Assembly: GCA_963795335.1 (NCBI GenBank)
Contig: CAWCHI010000016.1
Coordinates: 424,193-488,192, forward strand
Source of the DNA: Trebonia sp963795335
Lineage (GTDB): Bacteria > Actinomycetota > Actinomycetes > Streptosporangiales > Streptosporangiaceae
Length of the DNA stretch: 64,000 nucleotides
Direction of reading: 5' to 3'
Below are positions 34,259-42,987 of this stretch, in pieces. Positions within the stretch are counted from its first letter, which is position 1. The number at the start of each line of letters is the position of its first letter. The notes below the pieces were generated by a model. The model was not told where the DNA came from and did not search any database. It was given only the letters and a program-made list of their open reading frames with translations. Both the position numbers and the translations under genes were made by a program.

Positions 34259-35373
34259 TAGTTCTCCCTTGTGTTCTGGTTCGACGGCGTCGGCTGGTTG
34301 GCAGCGGGGGAAAGCGCGCGCCCGGCGACCAGCTCGCCGTGGCGGACGCAGCGGACGTCGTGGCCGGGCCCGGCCGGCAGCGGCTCGCTCGTCCAGGTGA
34401 GACAGCTCTGTTCGGCGAACGCGCAGCGGTCGGCGAAGCGGCAGCCGGAGCCGAGGTCGATCAGCTGCGGCGGAGCGCCGGGGATGGTGGCCAGGGGGGT
34501 GTCCCGTGGCACCGCCCCGGGCAGTGAGCCCAGCAGCGCGGCCGAGTAGGGGTGGCGGGGCTCCCGCAGCACCGCGTCGACGCTGGCGGTCTCCACCACC
34601 TGGCCCGCGTACATGACCGCCACCCGGTCGCACACCTGGGACACGACTGACAGGTCGTGGCTGACCAGGACCAGGCTGAGCCCGGTCTCGCGCTGCAGCC
34701 GCAGCAGCAGGGACAGGATCTGGTCCTGGATGATGACGTCGAGCGCGGTCGTCGGCTCGTCCGCGATGAGCAGGCGCGGGTTCCCGGCCAGGGCGATCGC
34801 GATCAGCGTGCGCTGCAGCATGCCCCCGCTGAACTGGTGCGGGTGGTCGCGCAGCCGCTTCTCCGGGGCGGGGATGCCGACCATCGTCATCAGCTCGATG
34901 ACCCGGGCCCGCCGCGCGGGCTTCGACAGCGAGGCGTGCGCGGTGACGGCCTCACCGATCTGGTCGCCGATCGTGCGGATCGGGTCGAGCGAGCTCATCG
35001 GGTTCTGCGGGATCATCGCGACGTAGTCGCCCCACAGCCGCCGCAGCTGCCGCGCCGGCGCGGCCAGCAGGTCGCCGGTGCCCGCGGCCGGGTAGCTGAC
35101 GGTTCCCTCGTGGCGGGCGCGCCGGGCGGGCAGCAGCCCGAGCATGGCCCGGCAGGTGACGGTCTTGCCGCTGCCGGTCTCGCCGACGATGCCGAAGACC
35201 TCGCCTTGTTCCACCGTGAGGCTGACGCCGTCGGTCGGGGCGACCGTGCCCTGCGCCGTGGGGATCAGGACGCGCAGGTCGCGCAGCTCCAGCGCGGCCT
35301 GGCCGGCCGGCGGGACCGGGGCACCCGCCGGGGCAGAAGGAACGGAGGCGGCTGAGTTGTCGAGGCTGGCCAT
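34258..35373 (-). CDS. Peptide-type ABC transporter ATP-binding protein, DppD/OppD-like
   Basis: 371-residue ATPase: Walker A GIVGETGSGKT, signature HQFSGGMLQRTLIAIAL, Walker B LLIADEPTTALD, switch SHDLSVVSQVCD. The C-terminal oligopeptide/dipeptide extension with Cys-rich GCRFADRCAFAEQSC is present, as in OppD/DppD, where it often holds an iron-sulfur cluster. It starts one base after the DppC stop. It is one of two ATPases expected to pair in the importer. Confidence 0.95.
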   Translation of the reverse strand: MASLDNSAASVPSAPAGAPVPPAGQAALELRDLRVLIPTAQGTVAPTDGVSLTVEQGEVFGIVGETGSGKTVTCRAMLGLLPARRARHEGTVSYPAAGTGDLLAAPARQLRRLWGDYVAMIPQNPMSSLDPIRTIGDQIGEAVTAHASLSKPARRARVIELMTMVGIPAPEKRLRDHPHQFSGGMLQRTLIAIALAGNPRLLIADEPTTALDVIIQDQILSLLLRLQRETGLSLVLVSHDLSVVSQVCDRVAVMYAGQVVETASVDAVLREPRHPYSAALLGSLPGAVPRDTPLATIPGAPPQLIDLGSGCRFADRCAFAEQSCLTWTSEPLPAGPGHDVRCVRHGELVAGRALSPAANQPTPSNQNTREN

Positions 35374-35374
35374 G

Positions 35375-36265
35375 TCAGCGACCGTCCTTCGGGCGGAGCA
35401 CGGATGCCAGGCCGTCGCCGATGAGGCTGAGGGCGACGCCCAGCAGGACGAGGGCGGCTCCCGGGAGGATCGAGATCCACCAGGCCGACAGGATGTAGTT
35501 CTGCCCGTCGGCGATGATGGAGCCCCACTCGGGCGTCGGCTGGCGGATGCCGATGCCGAGGAACCCGAGCGAGGCCCCCAGCAGCACGTTGCCCACCGCG
35601 TCGACCATCGAGAAGATCAGGCAGGCGGGCAGCACGCTCGGCAGGGTGTGCCGGAAGATGATCCGCCAGCGGGAGAAGCCGAGGGCGTGCGCGGCCATCA
35701 CGTAGCCGAGCCGACCCGCGCTCAGCGTCCGCCCGTTGGAAATGCGCGCGTAGCTGACCCAGCTCGTCACCCACAGCGCGATGAACATGTTGAACAGGCT
35801 GGAGCCGAGCATGGCGATGATCGCGATCACCAGCACGATGAACGGGAACGCGAAGACCAGGTCGACCACGCGCATCGCGATGGCGCCGCCGATGCCGCCG
35901 AAGTGGCCCGCGATCATCCCCACGAGCAGGCCGAAGACCAGCGTCACCCCCGTCGCACCGAAGGCGATGGCCAAGTCGTAGCGGCCACCGTAGAGGATGC
36001 GCGACCACATGTCGCGCCCGTACTCGTCGGTGCCCAGCAGGTGGTGCGGCGAGAAGGGCGGCAGGGCCGGGTTGAGCGGGTCGATCGCCGTCGGCGAGTA
36101 GTGGGTGAACAGGGGGGCGCCGAGGCAGAGCACCGCGATCGCGAGCAGCAGCACGGTGCCGGCGATGAGGGCGGCCTTGCCGCGCAGGACGGCGGGGATC
36201 AGCCGCTGCGTGCGGACCAGCCCGCGGGTGCGCGCGGTGGGGTAGTCGATGCTGGAGACGGTCAT
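35375..36265 (-). CDS. Peptide-type ABC transporter permease, DppC-like
   Basis: 296-residue inner-membrane permease. N-terminal helix ALIAGTVLLLAIAVLCLGAPLF, then HLLGTDEYGRDMWSRILYGGRYDL, the typical DppC/OppC motif, and the EAA loop region AAHALGFSRWRIIFRHTLPS. Six hydrophobic segments in all. It pairs with DppB encoded just upstream (1 nt gap). Confidence 0.95.
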   Translation of the reverse strand: MTVSSIDYPTARTRGLVRTQRLIPAVLRGKAALIAGTVLLLAIAVLCLGAPLFTHYSPTAIDPLNPALPPFSPHHLLGTDEYGRDMWSRILYGGRYDLAIAFGATGVTLVFGLLVGMIAGHFGGIGGAIAMRVVDLVFAFPFIVLVIAIIAMLGSSLFNMFIALWVTSWVSYARISNGRTLSAGRLGYVMAAHALGFSRWRIIFRHTLPSVLPACLIFSMVDAVGNVLLGASLGFLGIGIRQPTPEWGSIIADGQNYILSAWWISILPGAALVLLGVALSLIGDGLASVLRPKDGR

Positions 36266-36266
36266 G

Positions 36267-37214
36267 TCAGGCCACCTCGAAGGAGAGCCGGGGATCGAGG
36301 CTGACGTGCGCCCAGTCGGTCACCAGGTTGACCACGAGGATGAAGACGGCGAAGACGAGGGTCAGCGCCTGCACCACCGGGAAGTCGCGGCTGGAGACCG
36401 AGTTGACGAGCAGGCTGCCGAGACCGGGGATCGAGAACACGTTCTCGACGATCACGGTGCCGCCGACCAGGAAGGCCAGGTTGACGCCGAAGACGACGAC
36501 GAGCGGCAGCAGCGAGTTGGGCAGGATGTGGCGCCGCAGCACGGTGAACCCGCTCACCCCCTTCAGCCGGACCGTGGTGATGTAGTCGGACGAGGTCACC
36601 TCGATCACGGTCGCGCGCAGCGAGCGGATCAGCACGGTCGAGAACGGGATCGCCAGCGTGACCGCGGGCAGCACGAGGTGCGTCACGTGCCCGGCGAAGC
36701 CGCTGCCATAGCCCTGGATGGGGAACACCGGGACCTTCACTCCCAGGTAGAGGATGAGCAGGACGCCGAGCAGGAAGCCCGGCAGCGCGAAGCCGACCAG
36801 GAAGAAGACGCGGGCGGCCTGGTCGATGACGCCACCCTGGCGCAGCCCGGACAGCGTGCCCAGGGGAATCGCGATCAGCGCGGTGAGGATCCCGGCGAAG
36901 ACGATGAGGAACAGGGTCGGGCCGATGCTGACGGCCAGCTCGTGGCTGACCGCGTCGTGGTAGTAGTACGAGGTTCCGAAGTTCCCGCTGAGGCTGCGGG
37001 TGAGGAACTGCCAGTACTGGGCGGGCAGCGAGCGGTCCAGCCCGAGGTCGCGGTCGACCGCGGCCGCCCCGGCCGGGGTGTAGTGGTTGCCGAGGATCTG
37101 CTCGGCGGGATCGCCGGGCACCAGCCGGATCAAGATGAACGACACAATGGTGATGCCGATGAGGATCGGGATCAGCTGCCCGATCCGCTTGACGAGGTAG
37201 TACAGCGTCGCCAC
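36267..37214 (-). CDS. Peptide-type ABC transporter permease, DppB-like
   Basis: 315-residue permease: LVKRIGQLIPILIGITIVSFILIRLVPGDPAEQILG at the N-terminus, GTLSGLRQGGVIDQAARVFF, and an EAA loop TTVRLKGVSGFTVLRRHILPNSLLP. Six hydrophobic segments. It starts at ATG 37214, 73 nt after the end of the binding-protein gene, in a gap containing 15-bp tandem repeats. Confidence 0.95.
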   Translation of the reverse strand: MATLYYLVKRIGQLIPILIGITIVSFILIRLVPGDPAEQILGNHYTPAGAAAVDRDLGLDRSLPAQYWQFLTRSLSGNFGTSYYYHDAVSHELAVSIGPTLFLIVFAGILTALIAIPLGTLSGLRQGGVIDQAARVFFLVGFALPGFLLGVLLILYLGVKVPVFPIQGYGSGFAGHVTHLVLPAVTLAIPFSTVLIRSLRATVIEVTSSDYITTVRLKGVSGFTVLRRHILPNSLLPLVVVFGVNLAFLVGGTVIVENVFSIPGLGSLLVNSVSSRDFPVVQALTLVFAVFILVVNLVTDWAHVSLDPRLSFEVA

Positions 37215-37257
37215 GGCCGACTCTCCTTTCCGGTGGGCCTGGTGCCCGGCTGCTCCG

Positions 37258-37299
37258 CTAGTGCTGGGTGATCTAGTGCTGGGTGATCTAGTGCTGGGC
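37258..37299 (-). repeat. 15-bp tandem repeat duplicating the end of the binding-protein gene
   Basis: Two full copies of CTAGTGCTGGGTGAT (37258 and 37273) and a partial third (37288) are present. Read on the minus strand, each unit contains the in-frame end CAG-CAC-TAG. The stop region of the binding-protein gene is thus triplicated in frame, and readthrough would only add ITQH units. Confidence 0.7.
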
Positions 37300-38890
37300 C
37301 ACGGTGAGGGTCAGCAGCGAGTTGTTGTAGTTGCCGAGGGGCGAGACGTGGAAGCCGGTGACCCATTTGCCCTGGGCGTAGCGGTACGGCGCGTACAGCA
37401 GCGGCAGCCACGGCACCTGGGTGTAGACGATCTGCTGGATCTGGTCGTACATCTGGGTGCGGGTGGCCGGGTTGCTCTCCGCACGGGCCTGGGTGGCCAG
37501 CGAGGCGGCCGTCTTGTCGGACCAGTACGTGTCGAAGTCCTCCGCGCCGGCGGTGATGTCGACGCCGAACGTCGTCACCTCGTCGGGGTCGATGATGTCG
37601 TTCGTCCAGTACCGCTCACCGAGGCCGTAGCTGCCGGTCTGCTCCTTGTTGTAGGCGGTGAGCAGCTCGTAGGAGTCGATGGTGACGTTGATGCCGATCT
37701 TGGCCAGGTCGGACTTGATGACCAGGGCCTCGGCCTGTCCGGCGACATCCCCGCTGACGGTGATGATGTTGGTGCTGAACCCGTTCGGGTACCCCGCCGC
37801 GGCCAGCAGCTGCTTGGCCTGGGTCAGGTTGACCGTGCGGGCGGGCAGGCCCGCGTCCCAGTACTGCATCTTGTAGGGCATGAACGAGGTGGCCGGGACC
37901 GCGCTGCCCTGGTAGGCGAGGGTGTTCATCGCCTTGAGGTCGACCGCGTCGGCGACCGCCTGCCGCACGCCGGCGTTCTTGAAGTACTGGTTCTTGGACG
38001 ACATCTGGACGAAGTCGACCCGGGTGGACGGGAACAGGTCCGCCTGCAGCTTCGGGTTGGCGTTGATTTCCTTGGTCAGGTTGCTCGGCGGGTTCTCGAT
38101 GACGTCGACGTTGCCGGCCTTCGAGGTCGAGCACGCGGGTGTTGTCGTCGGGGATGATCTCCAGCTTGATCTGCTTGATGTGCGGCTTGGTCCCGTACCA
38201 GTACGGGTTGGCCGCGAAGTCGACCTCACTGTCCGGGTTGTCGCTGGTCACGTAGAACGGGCCGCTGCCAACCGGCTTGGTGAAGAAGCCGCCCGGGTTG
38301 GCCTCGACCTCCTTCTCCGGCAGGACCGAGAAGGCGTACATCGCCAGGTCCGCCAGCAGGGGCGCGTGCGTCTGCGACAGCGTGAAGACCACGGTGCTGG
38401 CGTTGGGGGCGGTGATCGACTTGACCGCCGTGATGAGGAAGCCCCAGCCGCCGCTGACAGCTTGGCTGGCCCGGTGGATCGACCAGACGGCGTCCTGCGC
38501 GGTCACCGCCGTGCCGTCGGAGAACTTGGCGCTGCGCAAGTGGAAGGTGTAGGTGAGCTTGTCCGGGGAGACCGTCCAGCTGGTCGCGAGGTCCGGCACG
38601 ATCTTGGTGCCGGTCGCGTCCGGGGCGACCAGCCGGCTGTAGAGGTTCTGGTCAATCCAGATCGACTCGTTGACCGAGTTCTGCTCGGGGTCGAGGGTGT
38701 CGACCTTGACCGCGTTGGCCATCACCAGGGTGGTGCCGGTGCCGGCCGGGCTGGCCCCCGACGCGGACGAGCCGCCCGCCGAGCCGCCGGACGAGCAGGC
38801 GGCGGCCAGGGCGAGAACCGCCCCCGCGATAAGCGCCATGACACTTCGTGTGCCCCATCTGCGGCGGGGCGGCCGGGCCGGTTCGGTCAT
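37288..38890 (-). CDS. Peptide-type ABC transporter substrate-binding lipoprotein (frameshifted)
   Basis: About 533-residue SBP family 5 protein. Signal peptide with lipobox LALAAAC followed by a Ser/Gly linker, then TLVMANAVKVDTLDPEQNSVNESIW and WTVSPDKLTYTFHLRSAKFSDGTAVTAQDAVWS. The frame changes near 38118-38126: the N-terminal frame reaches DDNTRVLDL and the continuation AGNVDVIENPPSNLTKEI is in another frame. One extra base there explains it. ATG 38890 overlaps the upstream ATPase stop by 4 nt. Binds the imported oligopeptide-like ligand outside the membrane. Confidence 0.92.
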
Positions 38891-39942
38891 ATGGTCACAT
38901 CTCCTTGAGCGTTAGCGTGGTCCCGCGCCGATGCCGGGCCGGGGTGCAGGTGACAGGCGACGCGGTGATCCGCGTCGGGAATGGTGCTGAGCGGCGCCGT
39001 CGTCCGGCAGATGTCCATCACCGCGGGACAGCGGGGGTGGAACACGCACCCGTTCGGCGGGTCGATGGGGTTGGGCATGTCGCCGGCCAGCGCCGGCGTG
39101 GTGGCGCCGGTCCCCTTCCTGGCCGCCAGGTCGGGGGCGGCGGCGAGCAGGGCAATGGTGTACGGGTGGAGCGGATGGCCGAGGACCCGTTCGGCCGGGC
39201 CTTCCTCGACGATGCGGCCGAGGTACATGACCGCGATGCGGTCCGCCAGGCGGCGGACAACGGCGATGTCGTGGGTGATGAAGACGTAGGCCAGGCCGAG
39301 TTCGTCCCGCAGTTGCTCGAACAGGTTCAGCACCTGCGCCTGGACCGAGACGTCGAGAGCCGAGACCGGCTCGTCGGCGACGACCAGCTCCGGGCGCACG
39401 GCGAGCGCCCGGGCGATGCTGGCCCGCTGGCGTCCGCCGCCGGAGAGCTGGCCGGGCATCCGGTCGCGCATCGAGACGGGGAAGCCGACCAGTTCCAGCA
39501 GCCGGTTGGTCTCCGCCTCGCGCTCGGCCCGGGTCGGGGTGCCGTGCACCTTGAGCACCTCGCCGATGGCGGCGGCGACGCTCCGGTACGGGTTGAGGGT
39601 CGAGTACGGGTCCTGCAGGATGATCTGGACCTTGCGCCGCAGGCGCTGGGACTCGGCCCGGCCGACCCCGAGGACCGAGTTCCCGTCGACCTCGATCGAG
39701 CCCGACGACGGGGCCTCGAGCCGGACGATGAGACGGCCCAGGGTCGACTTGCCCGAGCCGGTCTCACCGACTACGGCGACCGTCTCCCCCGGCGCACCCG
39801 CAGGTCGACATCGTGCAGCGCCCGCAGCCGCCGCGACGGGCGCTTCAGCCGGCGGCCCGAGCGCCGACGGCGGGCGGCCGTACCACTTGCTCAGCCCGCT
39901 GACGCGCAACAGGGGCGCCTCGGATGAACGCTGTGCGGTCAT
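38887..39942 (-). CDS. Peptide-type ABC transporter ATP-binding protein, DppF/OppF-like (local double frameshift)
   Basis: 351-residue ATPase: Walker A VVGETGSGKSTLGRL, signature LSGGGRQRASIARALA (Gly where Gln is usual), Walker B LVVADEPVSALDVS, OppF C-terminus with GCVFHPRCPAVMDIC. Between SKWYGRPP and GETVAVVG the main frame reads Ala-rich nonsense. The neighbouring frame reads KRPSRRLRALHDVDLRV, matching the conserved strand before Walker A. Two compensating indels at about 39850-39885 and 39790 are therefore likely. ATG 39942 follows GGAGGGG. First gene of the transporter operon. Confidence 0.92.
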   Translation of the reverse strand: MTAQRSSEAPLLRVSGLSKWYGRPPSALGPPAEAPVAAAAGAARCRPAGAPGETVAVVGETGSGKSTLGRLIVRLEAPSSGSIEVDGNSVLGVGRAESQRLRRKVQIILQDPYSTLNPYRSVAAAIGEVLKVHGTPTRAEREAETNRLLELVGFPVSMRDRMPGQLSGGGRQRASIARALAVRPELVVADEPVSALDVSVQAQVLNLFEQLRDELGLAYVFITHDIAVVRRLADRIAVMYLGRIVEEGPAERVLGHPLHPYTIALLAAAPDLAARKGTGATTPALAGDMPNPIDPPNGCVFHPRCPAVMDICRTTAPLSTIPDADHRVACHLHPGPASARDHANAQGDVTI

Positions 39943-39997
39943 ATGCCCCTCCTGCACGCTTTTGTCATCTGCTGCGATGCGGATGATGTTATGGCGA

Positions 39998-40014
39998 TTG
40001 TCGACACTCGCCAA
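39998..40014. promoter_or_regulatory. Candidate GntR operator upstream of the transporter operon
   Basis: TTGTCGACACTCGCCAA lies 56 nt upstream of the DppF-like start at 39942. It differs at one position from the perfect palindrome within tldD (28561-28577, reverse complement). The surrounding 183-bp gap is less GC-rich and is where the operon promoter should be. Confidence 0.5.
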
Positions 40015-40125
40015 TAGGGCAGGAGCAAGAGTTTCCAGGAACGAAACACCGGGGCCGTTCCGCGCCGGCCGCGCGTAACACGGCCGGGGTCCGCCGCCGG
40101 ACCAGCGCGGCCCGGGCCCCGCCGG

Positions 40126-41172
40126 TCAGCCCGGGCTGACCGGCAGCCCGGAGCCTGCCGACCGGAGCGCGACCTCGAGCACCGCCTGCACGCGGGCGGA
40201 ACTGGCCAGGGTCGGCAGCGTGCCCGGGTACCGCTCGGCCGCCCCGGTGATCACCGCGACCAGGTCGGCCAGGTGGCGGGCGGGACGGGCGGACTTGCCG
40301 AGCGCTCCGGCGCCGAAGTCGAGCGACTCGACGACCGCGCCAGTCGGGTCCCGGCGCACGTAGCGCTCTTCCGGCTGCGGTTCGGCCCCCAGGAAGACCT
40401 CGCCCCGGCCCTCCGACCCGTGCACCCGGATGGTGATGCCGGGGAAGCCGCCGCCGAGCACCCAGCTGGTGGTGACGGTGCCGAGGACGCCGGAGGCATA
40501 CCGCAGTTGCAGGAGGGCGATGTCGTCGAGGACTGCCCCGGGTACGACGGTGGCGAACTGCGCGGAGACGGTGGCAACCTCACCCAGCAGCCAGCAGCCA
40601 AGGTCGACGACGTGGGCGCCGTACTCGAAGACCGCACCGCCGGACGCGTGGGCGGGGTCGCCCTTCCAGTTGAGCGGCCGCCCCGCCGCCGGGTGGAACT
40701 GCGGGTTCTGCTCCGTCAGCTCGGCCAGCCACGGGTCACCCAGCCGCCCCGCGCGCAGGTCATCGCGCAGCCGCTGCACCGCCGCGGCGTAGCGGAAGGA
40801 GAAGCCGACCGTCGCGGGCACCGGGGCCGCGGCCACCCGGCGGGCCAGCTCGCTGGCGTCAGCGGCGCTGTTTGCGACCGGCTTCTCGCAGAAGACCGGG
40901 ATGCCCGCGGCGATCGCCGCCTCCAGCGCGACCGCGTGGTGGTCGTCTGGCGTGCTGACCACCAGCAGGCCGACCCGGGGCTCGCCCGCGAGTGCTTCGT
41001 CCAGGCCCGGGTACGTGCGCTGGAGGCCGAACTCGGCCGCGAACGCGAGCGCCTGCTCGCGGTCGGGCGACGCGCAGGCGACGATCTCGGCCTCCGGCAG
41101 GGACCGCAGCGCGGGGCCCAGGGCGTCCCGCGCCCAGTCGCCCGTGCCGACCATGACGACCGGGATGCTCAT
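40126..41172 (-). CDS. Gfo/Idh/MocA family oxidoreductase
   Basis: 348-residue oxidoreductase: IPVVMVGTGDWARDALGPALRSLP, VVSTPDDHHAVALEAAIAAGIPVFCEKPVANS and GGAVFEYGAHVVDLGCWLLG. Only 41% of the cofactor motif glycines are retained in the usual GxGxxG spacing (GTGDWA), which is normal variation. ATG 41172 was chosen over in-frame codons up to 41310, since family similarity begins here. It precedes the transporter operon by 183 nt and is likely part of the same regulon. Confidence 0.9.
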   Translation of the reverse strand: MSIPVVMVGTGDWARDALGPALRSLPEAEIVACASPDREQALAFAAEFGLQRTYPGLDEALAGEPRVGLLVVSTPDDHHAVALEAAIAAGIPVFCEKPVANSAADASELARRVAAAPVPATVGFSFRYAAAVQRLRDDLRAGRLGDPWLAELTEQNPQFHPAAGRPLNWKGDPAHASGGAVFEYGAHVVDLGCWLLGEVATVSAQFATVVPGAVLDDIALLQLRYASGVLGTVTTSWVLGGGFPGITIRVHGSEGRGEVFLGAEPQPEERYVRRDPTGAVVESLDFGAGALGKSARPARHLADLVAVITGAAERYPGTLPTLASSARVQAVLEVALRSAGSGLPVSPG

Positions 41173-41371
41173 GGGGCGCCAGCATAGCGGCCAGGCTACC
41201 GCCCGGCGGAGCCGACGGGGCCTGACCGCAGCGGCGGAACCAGACGCGCTCCGCCGCACATTCGAGATTGGCCCCCGTGGTGCGAATCCCCAGCTAGCCT
41301 GGTGTGGCACGCGCTGGTCACGCGACTTATTCCCCCAGGCGGCGTGCGGGTGCGAAGGAGAACACAGGCGG

Positions 41372-42574
41372 GTGCTTGAGAGGCAAGCCGGGGCGACGGC
41401 GGGCTACCGCGATGTCTTCGCGGTAGCGGAGTTCCGGGCCCTGTGGGCCGCGCAGCTTCTGTCGGTCGGCGGGGACCAGCTGGCCCGGGTGGCGCTGACG
41501 GTCCTGGTCTACGCGCACACCGGCTCGCCCCTGCTGGCCGCCGCCGCCTACGCGGCGAGCATCGCGCCGCAGTTCCTCGGCGGGCTGCTGCTGTCTGGCC
41601 TGGCCGACCGCTGGCCGCGCCGCGGCATCATGATCGCCTGCGACCTCGGCCGGATTCCGCTGGCGCTGCTGATGGCGCTGCCCGGCATGCCGACCGCCGC
41701 CCTCATCGGGCTGCTGTGCGCGGTGACCGCGCTCGGGGCGCCGTTCGGGTCGGCCCGCGCCGCGATCGTGCCCGACATCCTCGGCGACGAGCGGTTCCCG
41801 CTCGGGACCGCCGTCATGATGACCACGTACCAGGCCGCTCAGGTGGCGGGTTTCCTGGTGGGCGGGGCGGTGGTCGGGTTCCTCGGCGCCCGGGCGGCGA
41901 TCTGCGCGGACGCGGGCACTTTCCTCGTCTCGGCGGTCATCCTGGCGTCCGGGGTGCGCCACCGCCCGGCCCCGGCCCGGGCGGCCGCGCCCGGCGGCGC
42001 GGGCACCGAGGGTGAGGGCCTGCTGGCCACGGTCCGGTTCGTGCTCGGGACGCGGGCGGTCCGGGTGCCGATGCTCCTGGGCTGGCTCTCGGCGGCCTAC
42101 AACGTGCCTGAGGGTATCGCCGTGCCGCTGGCCCGCGCGGCCGGCGGCGGCCCGGTCGCCGCCAGCGCGCTGATGGCGGCGCCGGCGCTGGGGGCCGCCG
42201 TCGGGGCCATGGCCCTGGCCCGGCTGGCCCCGCCCGCCCTGCGCGAGCGGCTGACCCGCCCGCTGGCCTTCGCCGCCTGCGCGGCCCTGATTGCGGTGCT
42301 GCTGCACCCGGGCCTGGCTGGCCTCCTGGCGATCTTGCTGGCGGCGGGCCTGTGCGACTCGTATCAGGTCGGCGCGAACGCCGCCTTCGTCGCGGCCGTC
42401 CCCGCGGCCCGGCGGAGCCAGGCCTTCGGCCTGGCGATGGGCGGGATGCAACTGGGACAGGGGATGGCCATGATCGCGGCCGGGGCCGCTGCCGCGCACG
42501 CCAGCCCGTGGCTGGTCATCACCGTCGCCGGCGCGCTCGGGGCAGCGGCCTCACTGATGATTGCGTTCAGCTGA
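41372..42574 (+). CDS. MFS transporter
   Basis: 400-residue major facilitator, MFS_3/enterobactin-exporter-like. It begins YRDVFAVAEFRALWAAQLLSVGGDQLARVALTVLVYAHTGSPLLAA, the usual start of this group, and has SGLADRWPRRGIMIACDLGR in the first cytoplasmic loop. About twelve hydrophobic segments. GTG at 41372 follows GAAGGAG at longer-than-usual spacing. It is divergent from the Gfo/Idh gene and could be an exporter; the substrate is unknown. Confidence 0.9.
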   Translation: MLERQAGATAGYRDVFAVAEFRALWAAQLLSVGGDQLARVALTVLVYAHTGSPLLAAAAYAASIAPQFLGGLLLSGLADRWPRRGIMIACDLGRIPLALLMALPGMPTAALIGLLCAVTALGAPFGSARAAIVPDILGDERFPLGTAVMMTTYQAAQVAGFLVGGAVVGFLGARAAICADAGTFLVSAVILASGVRHRPAPARAAAPGGAGTEGEGLLATVRFVLGTRAVRVPMLLGWLSAAYNVPEGIAVPLARAAGGGPVAASALMAAPALGAAVGAMALARLAPPALRERLTRPLAFAACAALIAVLLHPGLAGLLAILLAAGLCDSYQVGANAAFVAAVPAARRSQAFGLAMGGMQLGQGMAMIAAGAAAAHASPWLVITVAGALGAAASLMIAFS

Positions 42575-42987
42575 TGCTGACGCGGCTGTTTACGACCAAC
42601 CGGTGTTACGCATAACAGCGGCCTCCCATCCTTGTCAGGGCATCGATTCCGGGCGGTTCGCGAATGATCTCCCATCGTTCACGCCCGGTATCCAGCCGTA
42701 ATTATGCCTCTGACAAAGCTGGATGGTGACCAGAATCAAAAAGCTGACGTATAAGCCGGCGACCTAGCGGCATCGGTCAGTTACAGATCCTATAAACCGG
42801 TTCTACAGCGCAGCATTCAGAACCCTCGATACGAAGAGAACTCTCACCCCATTGGTCACGGGAGCGATCTGCTTTGCCACGCTACGCACATGATGTTTCA
42901 GTGCGTGACAATTGAGTAACTAGATGCGCTGGCCGGATTTTTCGCTGCAGGCGGACGCCTGCCCGCGCGTGAACGGGACTGCGGGGG
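42575..42987. other. Spacer between convergent MFS and diguanylate cyclase genes
   Basis: 413 bp of lower GC content than its surroundings, with no supported gene. It contains a terminator-like hairpin at 42649-42688. The remaining stretch has scattered AT-rich patches but no recognisable RNA or repeat. Confidence 0.5.
42649..42688 (+). terminator. Hairpin after the MFS gene
   Basis: CCGGGCG (42649) and CGCCCGG (42682) form a perfect 7-bp outer stem. An inner stem, GAATGAT with ATCGTTC, adds pairs with one G-U. It sits 75 nt after the MFS stop in a spacer between convergent genes. Confidence 0.45.

Noticed and set aside
40901..41371. N-terminal extension of the MFS protein by about 157 codons
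   Set aside because: The extension is antisense to the Gfo/Idh gene; family similarity begins after GTG 41372.
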